DNA from: Cercophora sp. LCS_1
Taxonomy: Eukaryota > Ascomycota > Sordariomycetes > Sordariales > Lasiosphaeriaceae
Length of the DNA stretch: 64,000 nucleotides
Assembly: GCA_036250225.1 (NCBI GenBank)
Contig: JAPZLL010000014.1
Location: forward strand, 434,001 to 498,000
Direction: 5' to 3'
A model generated the notes under the pieces. It did not search any database. It had not been told where the DNA came from and worked only from the letters and a program-made list of their open reading frames with translations. Position numbers and translations under genes: made by a program. Shown one piece after another: positions 34,742-45,579 of this stretch (positions within the stretch are counted from its first letter, which is position 1; the number at the start of each line of letters is the position of its first letter).

Positions 34742-36318
34742 GGTTGTGGTGTTTGGTGGTTTTGGGGTGGGTTGGGATTTGATTTTGTGGTGATTTGGTG
34801 TTGTGTAGAGTTGTAGGTTGAACGGTTGGGAAGCTGGGATGGCGGACAAGAAATGCGGTAGATGCCGCTTTGGATGCTGCTGGCTGGTGGGTATACTTTT
34901 TATGAGAGGCCTATTTTATTAGCATGTAAATTGTCTGTCCAGGCTAAGAATGATACTTCAAAGATACATAAAAGTGTTTTTCTTTCAGCGTCCTGACAAT
35001 CTGATATGAGGTCATGTTCATAGAGAGATGTCCCTCGAATCTGTTAGGGTGCAGTTTTCTGTACGGGATTTGGTTGGGCATCAATTGGTTGGAGGGCAGC
35101 GATGGCACCTGCCTGGTTCTGCCGGGCTGGAGAGACCGTACTTGTCGGATGTAACGGCGCCATACCCATGTATACCGACTCAAGGGGCTACTGATGAATA
35201 GGATATGGAAATTTGACGTTTCGTCTCAGCACGAAATCTTGAAGGTTTCGCTTTGTGGTCAGGCTGGCTGTCAACGCTGGCGTACCGGACGCGGCGTCCG
35301 GGACCTCCCGCGGTACAAGATGACCGACTAGGAAGAGGCAAGACGGCAAAACACCAGACATGGGTGGGGCAAATGAACCCCGCAGAAGGGTGGCGTCTCC
35401 ATGGTTGCAAATCGTAAACTTCTGTCTGCGATTGGAGTGATGTCGGTCGACGTTGGGGGCCGCGACATGCAATGTTTGCCGTTTTCGAAACTGAGGCGTC
35501 TGCGCCAAGGATTGGGAGCCTGATGTTTCCCAGCCTTGCCCCGTCAAAGGTCGAGGTAAGAAGATTGGGGAATTGTGGGGGGATGGATCACTTTGAAACT
35601 TGTCATGCCTTTTTATCCGGTAGGCGGGTGTTTTCTTTGGGTTAGGGGTCGCTCACTTTCGGAAAGAGCTCCGCCTTCTCGTCTACTTGGGAGATGCCTT
35701 CCCTCTTGGAGTTGACCATCACCTTCGGTTCTTGTCTGCGCACTCGACGCTCTTTCCAGGGCAATCAGCGCCACCATGCAGGTCTTATTCAGCTCAAGCA
35801 GGAACGACGCACCACCATTTTTTCCTGGCCCTCCCCTTTGGCGGGGTCCCGGTCTGAGCAAGTCACCCCTGTCAGGATTTGCGGCTCTTTCTGCGCAACT
35901 TTTCGCACGTGGTCATTTTGAAGTCGGCCGGTGGCATGTTGAGGCATTGCTAAGGTACCTGCCGTTTCCACACAGACGGGTTCCCCCCTGGCTTTCTCTG
36001 AGCAGGCATTTGAAGTGTAGAACAGCAAGAGCACCATATCTCGATCCCCATTCGGGCCAATCGGGGATGAATCGAGTTGTATCAACTCGACAGTTCAAAG
36101 ATTGAATCCGACCGCTTGAACCCGACCGGAGCCTCCGATCGCTTCAGTAGCCAGACGAGTCGAAGCTGTCGGATGTATCGGTGGGGATCTTATCGACGCA
36201 CCCTCTCGAGCAGAGGTACTGCATGTCCGCCGATGATGAGGTGATACAACTGGTGGCGGTTGATGGAGATTTACCTGAGGAAACAAGGGCGAAGCCGAAT
36301 AAGGTTTACCGTTGACAG
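34742..36318. other. Intergenic region, no gene supported
   Basis: 1.6 kb upstream of the nucleotidase gene. Several frames of 80-120 codons exist on both strands (for example 35188-35547 and 35776-36105), but none has protein-like composition or splice-consistent neighbours. The part next to 34741 must hold the nucleotidase promoter. Confidence 0.4.
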
Positions 36319-37063
36319 GGAAACGAGCCATATGCTACGGGTGTTGGCGCTCGGGAATGTTGCGAAATCCCCTTGCCGCTATTTGATCCTATCGATCTCG
36401 GAATTCGCGGCGGCGCTCAAGTTGAAATTGCCACACTGGCTGTCCAACAAGGAATCACGTTGCTGATTGACAATCTTGCAAACTGCCAGCCGTGAATCAT
36501 CGAGTTTGCAAGACAGTTTACTGCTTGGAGTGCAGGAACTGCGGCCTCTGACGTCAATAATCTACTGAATATATCGGTCGATCTCGTCGAGTCGTCCTCA
36601 AAGGCACTCTCGGCAGCCGCAGAACGAGTAGCACTGGGCAGTCGGCCAGGGTTTGGCGACGATGTTGATTTCGGCTCCATTAAGAAGAAGTTCGATGGGC
36701 AGGCTTTAGCTCTACGTAAGTGGAAGTCAATAAACAACAAGCTCGTCGAGGGACCACTTGTGGAGAATCACCCGGCAAAGTTCTTGTTTGTCTCAGACGT
36801 TGTGGAAACCATAGCAAAGGTTCTTGGCTGTACGTAACGTCAAGCTAAGTCCTCACAGGTAGCAGTGTGAGAAGTGAGGTATAAAGTGGATTGACTAATC
36901 GCGAATCCCAGCTGATCTTCTAGATGCTCTTGAGTCGGCGAAAGATGGCCGAGTAGCTGGCCAAGCACTTAGCGAGGCTGTGAACACTTTTGAGGTATCT
37001 GTTCAGTCGCTCTTTGATTTGGAACGCCAGCTTAGGTTGTTGATCGGGCTTCGTCGGATATAA
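36319..37063 (+). pseudogene. Gene remnant with an internal TGA and one intact intron
   Basis: Not recognised. One frame reads as protein (EIPLPLFDPIDLGIRGG, then EIATLAVQQGITLLIDNL) up to a TGA at 36493-36495, and continues in the same frame (IIEFARQFTAWSAG and on) to a good intron 36830-36911 (donor GTACGT, GACTAATC branch, CCCAG). The second exon ends LRLLIGLRRI with TAA at 37061. A possible acceptor (GACAG) at 36318 suggests missing upstream exons. The helical, low-Cys composition and intact splice signals favour a recently inactivated gene. The first exons were not found. Confidence 0.5.
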
Positions 37064-37480
37064 CAGTGCGGAGAAAACCCATTTTCTTTGAACTTAGTGG
37101 GAGGATCCGGGGGTTTCCTTGGGCAGATGAGGTCAGTTAGAAAAGGGAGATGAGGATTCGGCATGAGAATTGGGAGGATGAACCACATTAAACTTGTCAT
37201 CCCACGCCATCGTGGTGAACTAGGGTGTTACATAATGGAGTGATTTGAGCGATCACTGCCGCCTGGTTTAACATGGGGGTCATTGAACGGGAGATGGTTC
37301 TGGGCCGGCGAAGAGAGGTGACGTCATGTTTACTTTACTCTCCAATGCCCTCCTCCTCTCCGTGCTCGTGGGGCATCCAGCATTGGAACTTGAAGCTGAC
37401 TCCCAAAAAAATAAATAAAAATAAAAATAAAAAAAAGTGAATATTTTCACTCGACGAAGGTCACTAGCATTTTATAGCCT
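37064..37480. other. Intergenic, A-rich spacer
   Basis: 417 nt without a gene. It has an A-rich tract near 37405-37440 (repeated AAATA) directly upstream of the AP-endonuclease-like ORF. Confidence 0.5.
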
Positions 37481-38564
37481 ATGAAAACCAGCACCAAGGT
37501 CTGCCAAACGGTCGGATCGATCGCGCTTTCGCCACAGCCTCAACTGCCTGCGAGTTTGAGGCCACAAGATGAGTCGCACAATCAGCCCCCCCTCAAACGC
37601 CGAAGACTCGCATCCAGTCCGCCTCAAACACCACCAGACGATAGAATCCGCCTCTTTTCGTGGAGCGTCAATGGCATCACCTCATTCATCCCGCCGCAAA
37701 CTCGCAAAATCGCAACCTTTTTCCAGCCCGCCAATCCAACACCAGCCCCTCCACCACCACCACAAACCACAAATCCGCGCCTTCCTCGCCCGCCACAATC
37801 ACCCACAAATCCTCTTCCAAGAAATCAAGATTCCCTCCTCCAACCCTAAGCCCGTCATCTCTTCCCTCCTCACCACCCTCAACACCCCCCTCTCCCATGC
37901 CGACACCGTCGCTCCCTCTGCTTCCTAGGTCTTGCACACCGTCCTGCCCCGCGATAAACACAACGCCCGCGCCTTTGGCGGCCGTCTCTACGGCGTAGCC
38001 ACCGTCCCCCGCTCCGACTTTGCGCGAGCCCATGTCACTACCGAAGGCCGCGTCAATATCGTCGAGCTGAAACCCACCGGTACTGACAATCCGTTTATAT
38101 TCATCAACGTCTATGCCGTCAACGGAACGGACGCTGCGTATCGGGACCCGGTGACGGGGCAGGTGGTGGGGACGAGGCATGAGAGGAAGAGAGTCTTTCA
38201 TTCGTTACTGAGGGATGAGTGTTTGTCCTTGGAGGGGAGGGGTTTCGAGGTTGTGGTGGCGGGGGATTTGAATGTAGCGAGGACGAGACTGAATGGGTGG
38301 CCACGGTTGAGGAAGAAGCCCGAGGCGCATTGTGTGAATCGAGCGGATTTTAATGCCAAGTTTTTCAGGGGTGGTGAGGGGAGTTGGGATGGGGTTGATG
38401 TTTGGAGGGAGACGAATAAGGATGAGAGGAGGCATACGCATTTTCCTAGGGACAAGGAGTGGGGGAGTAGCTGTGATCGGGTGGATATGGCGACGGGCAT
38501 CTTGGATTCGCCGCAGGAATGGGGACCTAGTGATCATGTCCCGATTTGGATCAAGGTTATATAA
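37481..38564 (+). pseudogene. AP-endonuclease (ExoIII-type) gene disrupted by a frameshift and a stop
   Basis: The family cleaves DNA at abasic sites. The N-terminal frame starts at ATG 37481 and contains PPLKRRR and the strand-1 motif as FSWSVNGI (the family norm is WNVNGI). It leaves the coding frame in the Pro/His-rich stretch at about 37745-37785, after which the next frame holds the LRAFL-type segment and the metal-ligand Glu (LFQEIKI). That frame meets TAG at 37926-37928 and continues after it with DKHNARAFGGRLYGV, GDLNVA, DRVDM and GPSDHVP, ending at 38564. The catalytic blocks survive, so decay is recent, or the assembly is wrong, or a non-standard small intron is missed. The C-terminal zinc finger seen in some fungal homologs is absent. 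Confidence 0.65.
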
Positions 38565-38691
38565 CGCTGTCTAAGAGACTCCATCCCTATATGGGAGTGC
38601 ACACTTTCCTTGAATCCCTTGTTCTAGGCCCCTGTCTTCTGTGATATTCACAGCTAATGTCTTCTAAAGCCCTCAAGGATTAGTTGGCTGC

Positions 38692-39693
38692 TTAGGCCTC
38701 GGAAGTGAATCGAAATGTCGATCCGTAGACCCTTGTCTTATCGTTCAGCATTTCAATCTCACAGCGGACAACTTCATATATATCCGTTTCGTAGGCCCGG
38801 AGTGCGTCCTCATGCTCTTTGGCGGCTACGAGGAAGGCGAAGCCCTCCACCACCGAGTTCTTCGGGGCATCTATCAAAGCCTTGTACTTCCCACCCCATG
38901 TCGTTATGGAACCCCCAAGAATTCTTGCTGGCTGATATGTCAGAGGCGCTTCGTCGTGAAGAGCAAATAGGCGCCTCAATACAGTGGGATCAGCTAGGGT
39001 CCCATAGAAAAAATACCACACTGGATATTCGTCTTGGGTGGGAATCGGCAATGCTAGCTCGGAGGTCAATCGATATTGAGGAAGAGTCGTGTCAATCCCG
39101 AGCGTTGGAAATCGGGAGGTCGAGGACAAAGCCTTTCGAGCTATTGAGTAGCGGACCAAGGTCGGCTCAAAAGTAGGATGCGCTGAACTCAACCACACCA
39201 AAATATTTTGTTTGGTAGTGGCGTCGACAATGCAAAAGTTGGCAGGGCACCCCGCATCATCAGTACCGACCACCACCTCTGGTGCGCTGATGGCTTTGTC
39301 CGAGAGGCAGCCGTGGGCCTTGATAGTGTCAACGTCGCTAAGAGGACCCTCCAGCTTGGGAAGAAAGTTGGATGGTGTCTTGGCTGTTGGAGCTGGAGTT
39401 TCAAGTCGGCTTGACTGTGAAGTCAGAAGCTGACATGAATGTTCGTAGGTCTCTCTGTCATAGCCTTGTGCTTCTTTTTCGGCGCGTACTAGGTCCCAGT
39501 GTGAGTTGGACACCATCTGGGAGATGCTGGCGCGATGTTCCCCTAGTTTCTTCGCTGCCTCTTGATATGTGTAGCCAAATAGATTCTGCCAACGTTCAAT
39601 TACGACATCGTCGACCTGTTCTTCCAAGGCGCCGTGGTTGCCAGCAATTTGAGCCATGGACTCGAGCTCGTCCATGAAGTCGACAGAAAACAT
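38692..39693 (-). CDS. Gamma-glutamylcyclotransferase-like (AIG2-like) protein
   Basis: Intronless, 333 aa. The C-terminal part (about 220-333) has the fold's signature YFFYGTLADPTVLRRLF and the acidic residue in VVEGFAFLV at about 285, where the family's catalytic Glu sits. Such enzymes cyclise gamma-glutamyl amino acids or act as amine cyclotransferases; the substrate here is unknown. The N-terminal 200 residues are not recognised: a helical start (IERWQNLFGYTYQEAAKKLGEHRASI, a possible DNA-binding-like helix pair) and a Ser/Thr/Pro linker. The start ATG at 39693 is the first in frame. Confidence 0.8.
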   Translation of the reverse strand: MFSVDFMDELESMAQIAGNHGALEEQVDDVVIERWQNLFGYTYQEAAKKLGEHRASISQMVSNSHWDLVRAEKEAQGYDRETYEHSCQLLTSQSSRLETPAPTAKTPSNFLPKLEGPLSDVDTIKAHGCLSDKAISAPEVVVGTDDAGCPANFCIVDATTKQNILVWLSSAHPTFEPTLVRYSIARKALSSTSRFPTLGIDTTLPQYRLTSELALPIPTQDEYPVWYFFYGTLADPTVLRRLFALHDEAPLTYQPARILGGSITTWGGKYKALIDAPKNSVVEGFAFLVAAKEHEDALRAYETDIYEVVRCEIEMLNDKTRVYGSTFRFTSEA

Positions 39694-40328
39694 GATGACT
39701 GTGTTGCCGAGTAAGGTACTTGTTTGATGAGATAGTGGTTGGAAGTTTGCCGTGACTGGTTGTTGCTCGAAAATTGCCGAGCTGAGAGATTGTTGGATGA
39801 AGAGAAAAAGTGCTCAGATTCCGAACGAGGTTAGTTTTATGCCTACTAGATTAAGGTTTGTATGTGGAGCTGCGAGGGGCAAAGAGGAAAAAAAAAACTG
39901 TGCTCAAAAACAGGGTTGGACAAGATGGGGCTAAATTCAGGCGGCGCAATCTGCTACGGCATACTAAATGTATGGATTTTTCAAGGAAGGTGGAAAGGCC
40001 CAGAAACCTGCTTTTCAGGCACTCAGGTGGCTGATTCTGACATCAAACCTACCCAACTTTTCGTTTCCATTTGTTTTATGGTTTCCTGCGGCCGTAGGCC
40101 GCAAAATAAAAGTTGTTGGGAAGAATGAAGCCCTAAAAGCCCCGGGGCTGGCAAAAAAGTTTTGGTGGAAAGTCACAACAGAAGATGAGAGGCCAGATGA
40201 GTCACACCATCACGCCGGTGAGTAGGCATGATGTTTTCCACATCTATAAAATGGCCGATTACAAAATATGGGAGCGTACGAGCCCAATTCACAAATAAAA
40301 GAGGTCCCCCATGGTGGCCAGCTTTTCG
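39694..40328. other. Intergenic region
   Basis: 635 nt upstream of the cyclotransferase-like gene and beyond the 3' end of the chitinase pseudogene. A CTATAAAATGG element lies near 40242. No coding frame is supported. Confidence 0.4.
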
Positions 40329-41290
40329 TCAGTAATGTTTGATGATAGGAGTAACTTTGCGGTGGCAGCTGCAAAAAGTCCTCAACAATGAGAGCTTCAA
40401 TGGTATATATTTCCCAATGCAAGCCCATTGTTTATATACCCCTGAACCCCTTTCCGTGGACCCGTTGGTATCTGTGTCCTCGGTCTTGAGCCAGAGACAA
40501 TTACGGCCAAAATTCCAAAACTCGTAGGAGCCGATGGGCTGGAAGGAAGATGGTGGCCCGGAGTTGGTTCTGATCTCTGTCTCACAGTTTGAGATGAAAA
40601 CGTCGCGGAATACTTTCTGGGCGCTGCCTAGACTAGTCTATCATCCGTGGGCGCGTGAACCTGGTGATGTGAAGACGCCACATGAGCCCCAGTTGCTGCA
40701 GCACGCTCTCAGAGAGCAAAGATTCAGACCGGCGATCGAAACCTTTCTGTCGGCTGCGGGCAATGTCCCTGGGACAAGCGGGCCATACCCCGTACCCACT
40801 TGTGGCGGAGGCATCGGGGCGAAGCCGTCACTGATGCATATGTTGTAGCCAAGCTTCATGGCGGCGTGGCTGGTCCAAGCCCACATCTTTCCCTCATTCC
40901 AGCTCTCGATATCGGAAACCATGACGCCGTATTTTGTGGTCAGGCTCGCGCAGGTGTCGCCGGTGGCGAGCAGATGGGTCGCGCATGTCCCGTCGGCGCC
41001 CGGCTCTGGTGCTGCCAGTTTTGGCTTCGTGTAAGGATCGCCTTTGGAAAATCAGACTTAATCCCCGGGCGTCAGCGTGGCGCACAGGTTTGACGTTGGG
41101 TAAAACTTGTCAGAATCACGGGCCTTGACGAAACATCGGTTGACGAGCTTACCGCAGCCACTGCCGGGCATCACCTCGATATACCGGCAAATCGGCCGCC
41201 CGCTCCCGGTGGCTGGAGCTCGAAATTGGTCGGGCTGGTCCGGGAGGTTCTCGGCACCGTTTCTGTCCTTGATGACAGCTGTGAACAAAC
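40329..41290 (-). pseudogene. LysM / chitin-binding / GH18 class V chitinase pseudogene fragment
   Basis: One minus-strand frame carries, in order, a LysM-like module (CRYIEVMPGSGCGKL to NLCATLTPG), a second LysM-like module (TCATHLLATGDTCASL to GYNICISDG), PMPPPQ and PLVPGT linkers, a hevein-type chitin-binding core (CSLRACCSNWGSCG) and the first strand of a GH18 domain (PIGSYEFWNFGRNCLWLKTE). The frame contains TAA (41058-41060), TGA (41052-41054), TGA (40641-40643) and TAG (40638-40640) and then loses similarity, so most of GH18 is missing. Several Cys expected in the LysM regions are changed. The family, also called killer-toxin-like chitinases, acts on chitin outside the cell; this copy cannot be functional. 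Confidence 0.8.
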
Positions 41291-41660
41291 CGGCGCCGGC
41301 GCTTGCGTTCGAATCTTGGCATGCTGGCGCTCATTCCTGTGCCTGTATTCGGCTGCGGGCAGGCCGGCGCTGGTGAATACGGGTATCGCTGCGGGTTGGT
41401 TAGTGCCTGCGTGCGTCGGGTGTATGCGTGTGTGCGCGCGCGCGATCCAGCGGTATTCGGGGTAGCTGTTGGGCCTGTACCAGTGTTCGGCTGTGGGCGT
41501 ACCGGTGCGGGCGTGTATGGCCATGCTCGGCTGTGGACGATAGGTATTTGGATTGCTGGTCCCGGTGTTTACTTCGCTGTGGGTGTATATTCGTGAGGAT
41601 TTGGATCTGGGCGCACCGGCGCCGGTGCCGATGTTGGGTGCCTGACAGCATCGGTGTCTG
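41291..41660 (-). repeat. Degenerate GC-rich tandem repeats upstream of the chitinase pseudogene
   Basis: On the minus strand, related blocks such as ACCAGCGCCGGCCTGCC, GCCCGCACCGGTACGCC and GGCACCGGCGCCGGTGCGCC recur with Tyr/Ala/Thr/Pro-coding spacers and with CGCGCGCG and GTGTGC runs. They look like a decayed Thr/Pro-rich repeat region, perhaps the 5' part of the pseudogene. Confidence 0.5.
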
Positions 41661-42753
41661 GGCACCACCCCAACCAAATCCAGCTGAAGATTGAAACCAA
41701 CCCTAACCCTCCATAAGGTCGAAGACCCCCTCTGGCGAAGGGCTTGACATCAAAAGTTTCAACGTTTGCTCTCGGCCCTCAATCACCATAATGTGTTCTG
41801 CATCGAATTTGCTAGTCCTAAAGCTACCTAGGGAGGACTAATTACCCACCCACTTGCCCACCCATCTTACAGGGCTGCACGTTCAAGGCATCCAGATGAG
41901 GTGGTTGGGCTTTTGCTCGCCTTTCTCTTCCACAGTTACTACCAAGCACCAACTACCATTGGTGTAGGGCCCTCCGACGAGAAATATAACGACAGAAGTT
42001 GCAACGACAAACGCACAAGTTCAACTGTGCGAGCAAACAAAGTTGGAAATACCCTGCCTCGGGCGATCTTGGGAATCACTGTGGGGTGCGGTGGTGTTGT
42101 GTGCTCGACCTAGGTAGATTGTTTGGGAATCATCAAGTCTCTTGCGTTATCAATTTACTGGTGGTAGAGTCTGCCGCCACGGTGAGCTCTGAGGTGAGCC
42201 TCGGTTGGGATACACCGTGGTGCTAGCCCCTAGATGGATGGGCAAACGACAAGTGCTACATAAATCCCACAAGACGTTTCCTTATTTTGACCAAAGGGTT
42301 TACCTCACTGGCGATGGGTGTCATGATTCCCGTTGCTAGAGATACCTACCTAGTCACCAAGGCCGGAGACTACAAAACATTGGATGGATGTTTTGTCATT
42401 GGAATGGTGTAATGATACACGACTTCTGAACTTGGGTTTGCATTGATTCTTGGGGTGATTTCCGACCATGCAAAGCACATTCGATCAAGTTGAACATAAA
42501 CAGCAAAAAGGGAATGTTAGATGATTGCAATTCTCTGTATTCAACATTACTACTACCAAATATATGTTCTAGGTACTCAAAAAAAAAGGGTGTACAGTTG
42601 TAACAGTCTGTCAAAGAAGAAAGGAAAAGGCGAAACGATTGTTTTTAGCCGCCGCCACCATCCAACCAAATCATTCATCCCCATGCCATGTGTGTCGGCA
42701 TCATCATGACCAAATCATCAAAATGTGCGCCAAGTCCGGTGAACGATGAGTAT
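41661..42753. other. Intergenic region, no gene supported
   Basis: 1.1 kb between the chitinase relic and the 3' end of the secreted propeller-type gene. Composition is unremarkable; short frames only. Confidence 0.45.
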
Positions 42754-44274
42754 CTAGTAGTAGATCGGGTTCTCAGGGTCAGTGAGATCAAAGATGACGC
42801 TCGAGTGGGGACGAGCACCGCCGCGGCTGCGAGTGAAGATGGCCTCGAAGTCGATGGTGCGGTTGAAGCCGAGGCTGCCATCGGGGTTGATGTCGATCCA
42901 GTGGGCCTTGTAGTCGCCGGGGGTGTTGAGGACCGAGATGTCGCCAGCCTGGACAAAGTAGCCGGTGACGAGGAGGTTCTTCTTGTCGGGCGAGATCTTG
43001 ACGTAGTGAGGGCCGATGATGGGCTGGGTCTCGTCGGGGTTGTCGAGGCGCTTGACGTTGTTGAGATCCGAGATGTCGAGGGCCGCGACGTGGTTGCCGA
43101 GTGTGATGCTGAAGTAGGCGAGCTTGCCGTCGTCAGAGATGTCCGAGTAGATGGCGAGAGACTCCTTGGCCTTGTCGCCGAGGTCGTAGAGGCGCTCAGC
43201 CACGCCCTGGGTGCCGTCTGGGCTGGTGCGGAAGGGGTAGATGATCCAGACTTCGCCGGGACCGACAGCGGTGGCGAGAGCGGCCGACTCGGAGTTGCCG
43301 GGGATGAACTTGACGTCCTGGATACCGGCGCCGTTGGGGATGTGGATAGTCGAGATGATGGTCTTGGTGTTGATGTTCCAGAGACGGAGGGTGCTGGCCT
43401 TCTGGATGCCGAGGGTTGGCTTGAGAATGGTGTAGGGGACGACAAAGTCCGAGGTGAGAGCGATGCCCTTCTCAAAGTCGATGGAGAGACCGTGGGGAGA
43501 GAACTGCTCACCAAGGATGTTCAAGGTGCTGTCGACATCCTCGGGCCACTCGTGGATGATATTACCGGCCTTATCAGTCTCGACCAGGCGACCAGGGGCG
43601 GTACCGGCGGCGCTACCCATGTAGGTGATGAAGAAGCCACCATCAGGCTTGGCCCGGATCTCGTCGACAATGGAGCTGAGAACACCGCGATTGGAGTGGT
43701 CGAACTTGGGGCGGTAAGGGTTGCTAACATCGAAGTAGAAGGCAGTGTCCTGGGTCTTGAGGAGAGACAGAAGACCGCCACCGATGAGGAGCTTGCCGTC
43801 AGCCGAGGCTCCGAGATGGTGAGGTGAGTTGCCGCTGGACGGAACATCCGTGATGTCGATGATGGTGCCAAAGGTGTCGTCGTCAAGCGAGGTCGTCACG
43901 AGGAAGTCCTTGTGCTTGTTGTCACCGGCGCCGGTCCAAAAGTAGCCGATCTTCTTGGGCTTGATGTTGGAGGCCGTGAAGGGCTCGCTCTCAAGAGGAG
44001 GAGTCGGGATCTGTAGAATGGGCAGGGGCGGCGCGTTGTCAGAGAGGGGCTCGGTGACACCCGGGATGAGCGGGATCAGAGGAGGCAAGCTGAGACCGAG
44101 CGGGCTGCGCTTGGTGACCGGGGGAGCAACGGCTCCGGGAAGGAGAGGAGACAGGACAGGAAGGCCGACATCCAGAGGGAGCTTCTTGCTCGATGTGGTG
44201 CCGGTGGTGGGGATGGCATGAACCAAATGAGAGACAAAGTGGCCCAGAAGGGCGAAGCCGACAAGTCCGTGCAT
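42754..44274 (-). CDS. Secreted beta-propeller-like protein, resembling SBP56/methanethiol oxidase
   Basis: Intronless, 506 aa. A signal peptide is visible (MHGLVGFALLGHFVSHLVHA), then a Pro/Leu-rich pro-region with a KR site at about 54-55 (VTKRSP). The main part (about 105-506) has propeller-style blades: HHLGASADGKLLIGGGLL, YFDVSNPYRPKFDHS, FSPHGLSIDF, LWNINTKTIISTIHIPNG, DISDDGKLAYFSITLGNHV and HYVKISPDKKNLLVTGYF. This pattern (HHLG, SPHG, DISDLNN) resembles selenium-binding protein 56 / methanethiol oxidase, but I am not certain of the family; a generic secreted propeller is the alternative. A TATA-like CTGTATAAG lies about 140 nt upstream (near 44415). Confidence 0.75.
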   Translation of the reverse strand: MHGLVGFALLGHFVSHLVHAIPTTGTTSSKKLPLDVGLPVLSPLLPGAVAPPVTKRSPLGLSLPPLIPLIPGVTEPLSDNAPPLPILQIPTPPLESEPFTASNIKPKKIGYFWTGAGDNKHKDFLVTTSLDDDTFGTIIDITDVPSSGNSPHHLGASADGKLLIGGGLLSLLKTQDTAFYFDVSNPYRPKFDHSNRGVLSSIVDEIRAKPDGGFFITYMGSAAGTAPGRLVETDKAGNIIHEWPEDVDSTLNILGEQFSPHGLSIDFEKGIALTSDFVVPYTILKPTLGIQKASTLRLWNINTKTIISTIHIPNGAGIQDVKFIPGNSESAALATAVGPGEVWIIYPFRTSPDGTQGVAERLYDLGDKAKESLAIYSDISDDGKLAYFSITLGNHVAALDISDLNNVKRLDNPDETQPIIGPHYVKISPDKKNLLVTGYFVQAGDISVLNTPGDYKAHWIDINPDGSLGFNRTIDFEAIFTRSRGGARPHSSVIFDLTDPENPIYY

Positions 44275-45579
44275 CTTGGAGGTTGTTGATCGTGTCTGAA
44301 GTGAATCAAGAGAGCGGATGAGTCCTGAGGATCTCGGGTGAGGTGAGTGTGAATGAGAGTGTGTGATGATGAGAAGATTTGAGAGTGTTTGAGAGGGTTT
44401 CTCGTTCTGTACTTATACAGGATTATGTCCCTCCGTCTGGCCAGTGTCTGCTCGCAACTCCATGACACGCAGTTGTCGTGATTGATTGAACCGATGATAC
44501 CATCATGGTGGTTTGTCGTGCAATCGCCTTCTTTCCGTCATTCAGATAGCGTTTGGCCGAGGTGATGCCAGAAACGTGCATCAACAGAAGCAAGCAGACG
44601 GTTAGCTGTGGTGGGTGAGGCTGAAAATGGGTTGAGCCTTGCCAGTCAAGGTAGAGATCAACGTGAGGTGCCTTAGAGGCACCAGGAACAGCTTGGGAAA
44701 CTAACAACAGGGCCGAATACCACCAGAACGTGGGCGACGGTCAGGGGTACTCAGTGGCCGGGGCACCGCAAAGCTTGGCGCCAGCCGTCCGTGGAGGAAA
44801 CAGATCGACATGCGTCCCGACGTGTTGGATGACGCGACCAGCCGACGTCCCGAAAGATGTGATCCCGGCGTTGGTCGCCATTTCTCCTGCATCTACAGAT
44901 GCCGTACCTGCAGCTGCCAGATGGAGATGGCGGTTCACCTCGATGCTGGCGGACGTGGCGCTCGAGGTAGGTGGGATCCAAAGAACAATACCATCCATGA
45001 GCTAAGTTCAGCTAAGTTCAGGCGTATGGTCCAGGGTATCAGTGGAATTACTGCCTTCTGGCGCCTCTGGCAGAAGGAAGTAACAGCATCCCCTCCGAAA
45101 ACGATGACATCAGCGGGAAAAAAAACCACCAGAACGTGCCTGCCGATCTTGGGCCCGTTGCTGCAACATTTGGGGGGCTGAAATGAGGACGCAGGAAAAT
45201 TGACCGAGATGAGAGAAGAGCCGACATACGTCGAGGACAGCAGGGGAGACTAGGCGTTTCAGGTGCGATCTCAGCTGTTGCGATCGTGGGGTTTGCTAGT
45301 GCTGATCGGCGCGCCTTCGATCGCGTGATTCTACCCCGGATTGTCGACTTGCTGTGGATGCCCGCCGATCCTTCCGCCCCGCCTCGCAGTGGGCTCTCAA
45401 ACTCAAAACACAATTGATAACACTACGCTCTTTCCAACGTTGACAAAGATGCTGTTTTTCACGTTGCATTCATAGATTGTCATTTGGGTAGTTGCGCATT
45501 TTTCATTGTGGTCTCATAGTCAGCAGGTGCATTGTGAGACCCCCTGATTTTTTTGCCCCAGAAAGAGGAGAATGCCCTG
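44275..45579. other. Intergenic region, no gene supported
   Basis: 1.3 kb upstream of the secreted propeller gene. It holds that gene's promoter and CT/GA-rich leader (44300-44400) and a tiny 10-bp duplication (GCTAAGTTCA twice, 45001-45020). Frames at 44730-45005 (+) and 44741-44998 (-) overlap one another and are not convincing. Confidence 0.4.

Noticed and set aside
42688..43827. 379-codon plus-strand frame
   Set aside because: Antisense to the secreted propeller-type gene; Asp/Val/Gly-rich composition is the complement of that gene's codon use.
45001..45020. GCTAAGTTCA repeated twice
   Set aside because: A two-copy 10-bp duplication outside any gene; too short to interpret.
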